Source: Kushneria avicenniae
Lineage (GTDB): Bacteria > Pseudomonadota > Gammaproteobacteria > Pseudomonadales > Halomonadaceae
Direction: 5' to 3'
DNA: 64,000 nt
Assembly (NCBI RefSeq): GCF_900112585.1
Contig: NZ_FOLY01000002.1
Span: 310,001 to 374,000, forward strand
Part shown: piece by piece, positions 53,685 through 61,682 of the stretch
How the letters are laid out: each line of letters begins with the position of its first letter
Numbering within the stretch: the stretch's first letter is position 1
Notes under the pieces: generated by a model
Database searches by the model: none
Told to the model about the DNA's origin: nothing
What the model saw: the letters and a program-made list of their open reading frames with translations, nothing else
Program-made: the position numbers and the translations under genes

Positions 53685-56580
53685 ACTATCCGTTGGTGCA
53701 CCATCAGAAGTGCCGGGTCAGCAGCCGCTGCTGTCGTGTCAGCGCCTGCAGTTTCACAAGGACTTCACGCTCGAGGATGCCGAGGCGCTGGTGGATTACT
53801 TCGCCGGACTCGGGGTCACGCATCTCTACGCCTCGCCGCTGTGGGCGGCCCGCAGCGGCTCGACCCACGGCTATGACGGCGTCGACCCTACCCGGCTCAA
53901 TCCCGAGATCGGTGACGAGGCGGCACTGACCCGTCTGGTGGGCAGGCTCAGATCCCGCGGCATGGGGCTGATCGTTGATTTTGTGCCCAACCATCTGGCT
54001 GTGGGTGGCCGGGAAAACCCGTACTGGCTGGATGTGCTGCGCTGGGGGCCGTCCGGTCGCTTTGCCGACATGTTCGACATCAACTGGCGCGATAATGGCG
54101 ATCCGACGCTGGAAAACCGGCTTTTGGTGCCGTTTCTGGGTGAGCCCTATGGCCAGGCACTGGTGTCGGGTGACATGGCGCTGACGCTTGATGAGACCAC
54201 CGGTCTGTTTCAGGTCGATTATTTCGAGCACTGCTTCCCCATTGATCCGCGCTGTCATGCGCTGATGCTGCTGGAAAACGGCATGGGTGAGCAGGCGCGG
54301 CGCTTTGAGGAGATCGAAGAGGCCATCTCCCTTGAAGAGGGCGCCGAGCGTGCCGGCCTTGCACTGGCCGAGCACGTGCGCACTGACAAGGGACGCGCGG
54401 AGCTTGAGGCGCTGCTGGCGCGCTACCATCCGGAAACGCCGGAAGGCGCCGAGCGTCTTCACGTGCTGCTGGAGCAGCAGCACTACCGGCTGGCCTGGTG
54501 GCGCACGGCCAATGACAGCCTCAACTGGCGACGCTTTTTCGACATTACCGAACTCGGTGCTCTGCGCGTCGATGATCCGGCCGTGTTTGCCCAGACCCAC
54601 GTCTATCTGCTCGAGTTGATCGAGCGGGGGCTGGTGGATGGGGTACGTCTTGATCATGTCGATGGTCTGGCTGACCCGGCCGGCTACTGCCGTCTGCTGC
54701 GGGCCCGCGTTGACGAGGCCGCCACCCGGCGTCCCGGCGGGGCCCCCGAGATGCCGATTCCGATCTTCGTGGAGAAGATTCTGGAGGGCAACGAATCGCT
54801 GCCGCTGGACTGGGGCGTGACCGGCACCACCGGCTATGAATTCATGAACGCGGTCTCAAAGCTTCAGCACGACCCGGAAGGCGAGGCGCCGCTCAAGGCG
54901 CTGTGGCACGCCCTGTCGGGACGCGAGCACAGCTTTGAAAAGGAAGTCGCCCGCGCCCGTCGCGAGATCGTGGATACGGCACTGGTGACAGAGTTCGAGC
55001 GTGCCGTGAGGGCGCTGTCCGATGTGGCGCGTCATGACCCCATGACCCGGGACACCACGCCGGACATGATTCGCCGTGTTCTGCGTGAGCTGGCCGTACA
55101 GTTCCCGATCTATCGCACCTACGCCGACGATCAGGGGCTGGCACCGCGTGACGAGAACTTTTTTGCTCATGCCGTGGAGGCGGCACGCGACGGCCTGACG
55201 CCGCCGGATCAGGCGGTTCTGGATCAGGTCTACGACTGGCTGGGAGGCGAGGCGCCCGGCGATGACGACGAACCGGGCTGTCGCCTGCGCCGCAACGCCA
55301 TCGTGCGTTTTGCCCAGCTGACCTCGCCACTGGCGGCCAAGGCTGTGGAGGATACGGCCGGCTATCGCAGCGCCGTGCTCATCTCGCGCAACGATGTCGG
55401 CTTTGACGGCGCCCACTTTGCCGCCTCGAGCGAGGACTTCCATCGCTTCAACGCCTGGCAGGCGCGGCACTTCCCCGCCACGATGGTGACCACGGCCACA
55501 CACGACCACAAGCGTGGCGAGGACGTTCGTGCACGACTGGCGGCCCTGTCGGAGTGGGGCGATCGCTGGGCAGAGCAGGTGCGGGAGTGGCTGACCACCT
55601 CGTCATCGCTGCGCAGTGCCGGTGATGCGTCCGGTGCGCTGGCCGGCCCGTCCGCGGCGGAAGAGATGATGCTCTATCAGATCATCGCCGGGGCCTGGCC
55701 GCTGACGCTCTCTCCCGATGACGCCGCAGGGCTTGAAGCATTTGCCGGTCGCATCGCCGACTGGCAGGAAAAGGCGCTGCGCGAGGCCAAGCTGAACTCG
55801 CACTGGCTCTATCCCGACGAGACGCATGAAGCCCAGTGCCGCGAATTTGTCATGACGCTTCTGACCGATGAGCGGGGCACCGCGCTGCGCCACTCGATCT
55901 TTGATGTCGTGACCACGATCAGCCCGGCGGGTGCGCTCAACGCACTGGTACAGACCCTGCTGCGCATGACGGTACCGGGTGTGCCGGACTGTTATCAGGG
56001 CACAGAGCGCTGGGACTTCTCGCTGGTCGATCCGGACAATCGTCGCCCGGTCGATTTCAACGTGCGCCGCGAGCAGCTCTCACAGGAATCACCTCTGATC
56101 GAGCTGATCGATCACTGGCGAGACGGGCGCATCAAGCAGGCGCTGATCACGCAGGTGCTGCATCTGAGACAGCGCATGTCGGACACCTTCCTGCACGGCG
56201 ACTATCAGGGGCTCGAGTTTGAGGGCGAACGCGCCGGACAGTTGATCGGCTTTACGCGCGAGCATGAAGGGCAGGCGGTGATGGTGATCGCCACCCGCCA
56301 TGGCGGCTCGCTGCTGGAGGAAGATGCACTGCGTATCGCGCCGTCGCGCTGGGGCAATACTCATGTGAAGTATTCAGCGCAGGATACCGCCGGCTGGCAG
56401 TCGCTGATGACCGGCGAGAGCGTTGATCCGCGCGCCCCGGTGGGCGAGCTCATGGCATCCCTGCCGTTTTGCGTGCTGTATCGCGAGATGTCGACGATCA
56501 CGTCAAATCACGAGCAGGCACTGGAAGCCGACACAACGCAGGCCGGCGTGGCCCGCAGCGATCAGCCGATGTCATCTTGA
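53677..56580 (+). CDS. treY: Malto-oligosyltrehalose synthase
   Basis: This 967-residue enzyme turns the reducing end of an alpha-1,4-glucan into an alpha,alpha-1,1 bond. N-terminal marks are LYASPLWAARSGSTHGYDGVD and LIVDFVPNHLAVGG; the catalytic Asp is in GVRLDHVDGLADP and the Glu in IFVEKILEGNESL. TGTTGYEFMN is typical of TreY. At 967 residues it is somewhat longer than many TreY proteins, partly because of an extended C-terminal tail. It works with TreZ. Confidence 0.95.
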   Translation: MSELSVGAPSEVPGQQPLLSCQRLQFHKDFTLEDAEALVDYFAGLGVTHLYASPLWAARSGSTHGYDGVDPTRLNPEIGDEAALTRLVGRLRSRGMGLIVDFVPNHLAVGGRENPYWLDVLRWGPSGRFADMFDINWRDNGDPTLENRLLVPFLGEPYGQALVSGDMALTLDETTGLFQVDYFEHCFPIDPRCHALMLLENGMGEQARRFEEIEEAISLEEGAERAGLALAEHVRTDKGRAELEALLARYHPETPEGAERLHVLLEQQHYRLAWWRTANDSLNWRRFFDITELGALRVDDPAVFAQTHVYLLELIERGLVDGVRLDHVDGLADPAGYCRLLRARVDEAATRRPGGAPEMPIPIFVEKILEGNESLPLDWGVTGTTGYEFMNAVSKLQHDPEGEAPLKALWHALSGREHSFEKEVARARREIVDTALVTEFERAVRALSDVARHDPMTRDTTPDMIRRVLRELAVQFPIYRTYADDQGLAPRDENFFAHAVEAARDGLTPPDQAVLDQVYDWLGGEAPGDDDEPGCRLRRNAIVRFAQLTSPLAAKAVEDTAGYRSAVLISRNDVGFDGAHFAASSEDFHRFNAWQARHFPATMVTTATHDHKRGEDVRARLAALSEWGDRWAEQVREWLTTSSSLRSAGDASGALAGPSAAEEMMLYQIIAGAWPLTLSPDDAAGLEAFAGRIADWQEKALREAKLNSHWLYPDETHEAQCREFVMTLLTDERGTALRHSIFDVVTTISPAGALNALVQTLLRMTVPGVPDCYQGTERWDFSLVDPDNRRPVDFNVRREQLSQESPLIELIDHWRDGRIKQALITQVLHLRQRMSDTFLHGDYQGLEFEGERAGQLIGFTREHEGQAVMVIATRHGGSLLEEDALRIAPSRWGNTHVKYSAQDTAGWQSLMTGESVDPRAPVGELMASLPFCVLYREMSTITSNHEQALEADTTQAGVARSDQPMSS

Positions 56581-56668
56581 TTACCGGCGCTGACAGCAGT
56601 CGGCGCCTTTCAGACAACACGGGTCTGCCGGACAACAGGGGCATGGCCCATCAAGGAGAATGGATTCC

Positions 56669-57124
56669 ATGGCAGACGATCAGCTTCGTATTCGCTTGCT
56701 GGCCTACCGCATCTGGGAAGCCGAAGGCTGCCCCGACGGTGAGGCCGAGCGGCACTGGCACATGGCCTGTCGCATGGTTGCCGCCGAGCGCATTACCGAT
56801 GTCCCCCAGGACGCTCAGCCGCGTCCCGCACCCCGCAGCAAAAAAACGGCCGAGCCGGTTGCCGCGTCCGCCAGCGTGGCGGACGCGTCCGAAGCCACCG
56901 GTGAAGCTACAGCCAAAAAGCCGGCGGCCAGACGCGCCAGTACGGCCAAACGGCGCAGCAGCACTGAAAAGACTGCTGAAGGCAAGGCAGCAGGCGCCAA
57001 AACAACCGCCTCCAAATCGACCACCACTCGAAAGACAACAGCAGCCAAAAAGGGCAGTGCTGCCAGATCGGCAACAACGACCGCACGCAAGAACAGCAGC
57101 AACGACGACAAGTCGGGTCAGTAA
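56669..57124 (+). CDS. DUF2934 protein with lysine/alanine-rich tail
   Basis: The protein has 151 residues. The N-terminal 40 residues are the DUF2934 domain (IRLLAYRIWEAEGCPDGEAERHW). From about residue 55 the protein is a low-complexity Ala/Lys/Thr/Ser tail with repeats like KTTAAKKG and TTARK, resembling histone H1-like bacterial proteins. AAGGAG at 56653-56658 fits ATG 56669; the ATG at 56660 is too close. DUF2934 genes sit at the same place in Pseudomonas trehalose/glycogen loci. The tail may bind DNA or an acidic polymer, which is inference. Confidence 0.8.
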   Translation: MADDQLRIRLLAYRIWEAEGCPDGEAERHWHMACRMVAAERITDVPQDAQPRPAPRSKKTAEPVAASASVADASEATGEATAKKPAARRASTAKRRSSTEKTAEGKAAGAKTTASKSTTTRKTTAAKKGSAARSATTTARKNSSNDDKSGQ

Positions 57125-57174
57125 TCGTGCTCTGCACGGCCTGAGTTCCTGTATTTCCCTTTCGGGAGTAACGC

Positions 57175-59400
57175 ATGACGACAACACCAATTCATCCCGG
57201 TGCACCGACGCCTGGGATCAACTCCGGCGGACGCGAATCACCGCTCAATGCAGCCACCGGGCAGCAGCGCAGTCGGGTTCGTGAAGGTCTGCCCTATCCA
57301 CTGGGCGCCAACTGGGACGGTCTGGGCGTCAACTTCGCCCTGTTTTCGGCGCACGCCACCAAAGTGGAGCTATGTCTTTTCAGCGATGACGGGCAGGAGG
57401 AGCTCGAGCGCATCGAACTGCCGGAATTTACCGACGAGGTCTGGCACGGCTATCTGCCGGACGCGCGTCCCGGTCAGCTCTACGGCTATCGGGTATATGG
57501 GCCCTACGAGCCTGAAAAGGGCCATCGCTTCAATCACAACAAGCTTTTGATCGACCCCTGTGCGCGCCAGCTGGTCGGCGAGCTTCAGTGGGATGATGCG
57601 CTTTATGGCTACACTATCGGTCACGAGGATGGTGACCTGAGCTTTGACGAGCGAGACAGTGCGCCGTTCATTCCCAAGTGCCGTGTTATTGACCCGGCCT
57701 TTACCTGGGGGCGCTCGCGCGAGATTCATGTGCCCTGGGATCGCACCATCTTCTATGAAGCCCATGTGCGCGGCCTGACGATGATGAACCCGAAGGTCAG
57801 CGAATCGAACCGGGGCACCTTTACGGGGATCAGCGACCCGGCCGTGCTGGATCATCTGCGCAATCTGGGCGTGAGCTCGCTGGAGCTGATGCCGATTCAC
57901 GCCTTTGCCGATGATCGCCATCTGCAGGAGAAGGGGCTGCACAACTACTGGGGCTATAACACCCTGGCCTTCTTCGCGCCGCACCCGTCCTATATGGCGA
58001 CCAACACCATCAGCGAGTTCAAGCAGATGGTGGCCTGCTGCCACGCCGCGGGTATCGAGGTCATTCTGGATGTGGTCTACAACCACACCGCTGAAGGCAA
58101 CGAGATGGGGCCGACGCTCTCCTGGAAGGGCATCGACAATTTCAGCTACTACCGTCTGATGCCGGAGGAGAAGCGCTACTACATCAACGATACCGGCACC
58201 GGCAATACGCTGAATCTGTCTCATCCGCGCGTGTTGCAGATGGTGACCGACTCGCTGCGCTACTGGGCCGACGAGATGCGCGTCGACGGCTTCCGTTTCG
58301 ACCTGGCGACCATTCTTGGCCGTGAGCCGCACGGTTTTGATGAAGGCGGCGGTTTCCTCGACTCCTGCCGTCAGGACCCGCTGCTGTCGCAGTGCAAGCT
58401 GATCGCCGAGCCGTGGGACTGCGGCCCGGGCGGTTATCAGGTTGGCGGTTTCCCACCGGGCTGGGCAGAGTGGAACGACAAGTTCCGCGACAACATGCGC
58501 GCCTTCTGGAAAGGCGACGAGGGGCAGCTGGCCGAGTTCGCCACGCGTCTGACCGGCTCTGCGGATCTGTTCAATCATCGCGGTCGCAAGCCGTACTCGT
58601 CGGTCAACTTCATTACCGCGCACGACGGCTTCACCCTGCGCGATCTGGTGACGTACAACGACAAGCACAACGAGGCCAACGGCGAGGACAACAACGACGG
58701 TAGCGACGACAACCATTCCTGGAACCACGGGGTGGAAGGCGAGACCGACGATCCGGAGATCCGTGCGCTGCGTATGCGTCAGATGCGCAATATGCTCGCC
58801 ACTCTGATGTTCTCGCAGGGCACGCCGATGCTGCTGGCCGGTGACGAGTTCGGGCGCACCCAGGGCGGTAACAACAACGCCTACTGTCAGGACAGCGAGA
58901 TTGGCTGGGTCAACTGGGAGTTCTCTCAGGAAGGGCGTGATCTGCTGGCCTTTACCCGCCACATCATCGCCCTGCGTCGGCGCTATCCGATGCTGCATCG
59001 CAGCCGCTTTCTCACCGGTGACTGGAACGAGGAGCTCGAGGTTCGCGATGTGAGCTGGCTGACGCCCGATGCCGAGGAGATGGATGTTGCCAACTGGGAG
59101 TCGGAGCACTCCCGCACCATCGGCGTGCTGCTGGACGGTCGTGCCCAGCCGACCGGCATCCGTCGGGCGGGCTCACACAGTACGCTGCTGATGATCGTTA
59201 ACGCCCATCATGAGCCGGTCAGCTGGACACTGCCGGAAGTCTCCTCCGGCAGGCACTGGATCTTCCGGCTCAACACGGCCGAGCCCGATCTCAGAGAGGG
59301 CGGGTACTACGAGTTCGGCAGCACCTACGAAGTCGAAAGCCGGTCGATGGTGCTGCTGGAGCTGGTTCGTGACGACAGCGGTGCAGGCCGCAACGGGTAA
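57175..59400 (+). CDS. glgX: Glycogen debranching enzyme (GlgX)
   Basis: This 741-residue isoamylase-type GH13 enzyme hydrolyses alpha-1,6 links of limit dextrins. A CBM48-like N-terminal domain (PLGANWDGLGVNFALFSAHA) is followed by the barrel. The nucleophile Asp is in VDGFRFDLATILGRE, the Glu in LIAEPWDCGPGGYQ, and VNFITAHDGFTLRDLV carries the third acid. GGGAG precedes ATG 57175, 50 bases after the DUF2934 gene. A strong hairpin lies in the gap to glgE. Confidence 0.95.
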   Translation: MTTTPIHPGAPTPGINSGGRESPLNAATGQQRSRVREGLPYPLGANWDGLGVNFALFSAHATKVELCLFSDDGQEELERIELPEFTDEVWHGYLPDARPGQLYGYRVYGPYEPEKGHRFNHNKLLIDPCARQLVGELQWDDALYGYTIGHEDGDLSFDERDSAPFIPKCRVIDPAFTWGRSREIHVPWDRTIFYEAHVRGLTMMNPKVSESNRGTFTGISDPAVLDHLRNLGVSSLELMPIHAFADDRHLQEKGLHNYWGYNTLAFFAPHPSYMATNTISEFKQMVACCHAAGIEVILDVVYNHTAEGNEMGPTLSWKGIDNFSYYRLMPEEKRYYINDTGTGNTLNLSHPRVLQMVTDSLRYWADEMRVDGFRFDLATILGREPHGFDEGGGFLDSCRQDPLLSQCKLIAEPWDCGPGGYQVGGFPPGWAEWNDKFRDNMRAFWKGDEGQLAEFATRLTGSADLFNHRGRKPYSSVNFITAHDGFTLRDLVTYNDKHNEANGEDNNDGSDDNHSWNHGVEGETDDPEIRALRMRQMRNMLATLMFSQGTPMLLAGDEFGRTQGGNNNAYCQDSEIGWVNWEFSQEGRDLLAFTRHIIALRRRYPMLHRSRFLTGDWNEELEVRDVSWLTPDAEEMDVANWESEHSRTIGVLLDGRAQPTGIRRAGSHSTLLMIVNAHHEPVSWTLPEVSSGRHWIFRLNTAEPDLREGGYYEFGSTYEVESRSMVLLELVRDDSGAGRNG

Positions 59401-59411
59401 TCAAACCATGT

Positions 59412-59436
59412 CGCCGATGGCAGGTTGCCATCGGCG
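59412..59436 (+). other. Stable intercistronic hairpin between glgX and glgE
   Basis: An 11-bp perfect stem (CGCCGATGGCA / TGCCATCGGCG) encloses a three-base loop, 12 bases after the glgX stop. No T-tract follows, so it resembles an mRNA-stabilising or processing element, not a terminator. Confidence 0.7.
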
Positions 59437-59503
59437 GATTGCCGCCAGCCCTTCGCATCGTTGAAGTGCGACGGGCTGCGCCCAGGGAGAGGAGCGAGCA
59501 GCA

Positions 59504-61549
59504 ATGTCAATGGTGCAACGCAATACATCCCCCAGTGGTGCGCAAGAGGACGCACCGGTCATGCAGGCCGCAATGTCCGATCGCATCGCCATCGAAGAGA
59601 TCAGCCCCGGTGTCGAGCAGGGGCGTTTTGCCGCCAAGGCCATTGCCGGACAGCCGGTCAATGTCACTGCGGTCATCTTTGCCGACGGTCATGACGTGCT
59701 GGCTGCGCGCGTGCGCTGGCGCTGCACGCAGGAAGGGGCGTCATCGGGTGCTTCCGAAGACGGCTGGCAGCGCGAGACGCTGACGCTGGTCAGACCGCTG
59801 GGTAACGACCTGTGGGAGGGTACCTTCACGCCCACCACGCCGGGCACCCATGAGTTCGTGATCGAAGCGTGGTGGGACCTTTATGGCACCTACCATTATG
59901 AACTGAGCAAGAAACACGCCGCTGGCGTGCCGATCTCGCTGGAGCTGCGCGAAGGCCATGACCATGTGGTCCGGGCGCTTGAGCGCGCCGTCTCGGGCAG
60001 CGAGCAGGCCGAACAGCTTGAATCGTTGATGACGCGGCTCAAGGCCACCAGCGATGAGAACGAACAGATCGCACTGCTGCTGGCCCGCGATACCCTGACG
60101 CTCATGCAGCAGTGTGATCCGCAGCGCCATCTGAGCACAAGTGCAGCCATGCCGCTGGAGGTTGATCGCACGCTGGCGCAATTCGGGAGCTGGTATGAGC
60201 TCTTTCCCCGCTCGGAAAGCCCGACCCCCGGACAGCACGGCACCTTCAACGATGTGCACGCCCGACTGCCGATGATCCGGGACATGGGCTTTGACGTGCT
60301 CTATTTTCCGCCCATTCATCCCATCGGCCATACCCACCGCAAGGGGCGCAACAACACGCTGACCCCGGGCCCCGAGGATCCGGGCAGCCCCTACGCCATC
60401 GGCAACGAGCATGGCGGTCACGAGGCCATCCATCCCGAGCTGGGCTCTCTCGAGGATTTCCGAGCGCTGGTGGCGGCCGCCCGTGAGCACGAACTCGAGA
60501 TCGCGCTGGATTTCGCCATTCAGTGCTCGCCGGATCACCCCTGGCTTGCCGAGCATCCCGGCTGGTTTGCCTGGCGCCCCGACGGCACGATCCGCTACGC
60601 CGAGAACCCGCCCAAGAAGTACGAGGACATCGTTAACGTCGACTTCTACGCCGAGGACGCCGTGCCGGCGCTGTGGCTGGCGCTGCGCGATGTGGTGCAG
60701 GGCTGGGTCACCGAGGGCGTGAAGATCTTCCGCGTGGACAACCCGCATACCAAGCCCTTCCCGTTCTGGGAGTGGCTGATTGCCGATATCCGCTCGCGCG
60801 ACCCGGACGTGCTCTTCTTTGCCGAAGCCTTCACCCGCCCGGCCATCATGGCGCGCCTGGGCAAGATCGGCTTCAATATGAGCTACACCTACTTCACGTG
60901 GCGCAATACCAAACCTGAGCTGACCGAGTATCTGACCCAGCTCAACGCGTCGCCGCTGCGCGAGTGCTATCGGCCCAATTTCTTCGTCAATACGCCGGAC
61001 ATCAACCCGACCTTTTTGCAGGGCTCGGGGCGACCGGGCTTTCTGATCCGGGCGGCGCTGGCGACCATGGGTTCGGGGCTCTGGGGCATGTACTCGGGGT
61101 TCGAACTCTGCGAAGCGGCGCCGGTGCCGGGCAAGGAGGAGTATCTCGACTCCGAGAAGTATCAGCTGAAAGCGCGGGATTACTTTGCCCCCGGCAACAT
61201 CAGCGCCGAAATTGCTCGACTCAACTGGATTCGACGCCAGAACCCGGCGCTGCAGAGCCATCTCGGCATTCGTTTCTACACCATCGATAACGACCGCATC
61301 CTCTATTTCGCCAAAGCCACGCCCGACATGAGCAATGTGGTGCTGGTGGCGATCAGTCTGGACCCCTTCCACGCGCAGTCCGGTCACTTCGAGCTGCCAC
61401 TGTGGGAGTTCGGGCTGGAGGATCACGCCGACACGCATGGCGAGGATCTGATGACCGGTCATCGATGGACCTGGCATGGCAAGTGGCAGAGCACACATCT
61501 GACACCGCAGATGCCCTTTGGCATCTGGCGCCTTCGCCTGGCGCAGTAA
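59504..61549 (+). CDS. glgE: Alpha-1,4-glucan:maltose-1-phosphate maltosyltransferase
   Basis: The protein has 681 residues. It extends alpha-glucan with maltose units from maltose-1-phosphate. Marks are DVLYFPPIHPIGHTHRKGRNN, LTPGPEDPGSPYAIG, nucleophile Asp in GVKIFRVDNPHTKPFPFWEWL and Glu in VLFFAEAFTRP. GAGAGGAG precedes ATG 59504. With the downstream TreS-maltokinase it forms the GlgE route from trehalose to glucan. Confidence 0.95.
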   Translation: MSMVQRNTSPSGAQEDAPVMQAAMSDRIAIEEISPGVEQGRFAAKAIAGQPVNVTAVIFADGHDVLAARVRWRCTQEGASSGASEDGWQRETLTLVRPLGNDLWEGTFTPTTPGTHEFVIEAWWDLYGTYHYELSKKHAAGVPISLELREGHDHVVRALERAVSGSEQAEQLESLMTRLKATSDENEQIALLLARDTLTLMQQCDPQRHLSTSAAMPLEVDRTLAQFGSWYELFPRSESPTPGQHGTFNDVHARLPMIRDMGFDVLYFPPIHPIGHTHRKGRNNTLTPGPEDPGSPYAIGNEHGGHEAIHPELGSLEDFRALVAAAREHELEIALDFAIQCSPDHPWLAEHPGWFAWRPDGTIRYAENPPKKYEDIVNVDFYAEDAVPALWLALRDVVQGWVTEGVKIFRVDNPHTKPFPFWEWLIADIRSRDPDVLFFAEAFTRPAIMARLGKIGFNMSYTYFTWRNTKPELTEYLTQLNASPLRECYRPNFFVNTPDINPTFLQGSGRPGFLIRAALATMGSGLWGMYSGFELCEAAPVPGKEEYLDSEKYQLKARDYFAPGNISAEIARLNWIRRQNPALQSHLGIRFYTIDNDRILYFAKATPDMSNVVLVAISLDPFHAQSGHFELPLWEFGLEDHADTHGEDLMTGHRWTWHGKWQSTHLTPQMPFGIWRLRLAQ

Positions 61550-61682
61550 TCCAGCAGCAGGCCGGGCCGGCGAGCACATCATGCTTGCGGTCCGGCGCGG
61601 AGGCGGGGCGGCAACTGTCCCGCCAGGCATGACGCCACATGACCGCCTGCGGCCGTCGGCCGGGGCGAGGAGGACACTGTCT

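Noticed and set aside
57370-59109. Long open frame (579 codons) on the minus strand opposite glgX
   Set aside because: It is a codon-bias shadow of a clear GH13 gene; the translation is low-complexity in His/Arg/Val with no family pattern. The same holds for 59741-61630 and 61579-63201 minus.
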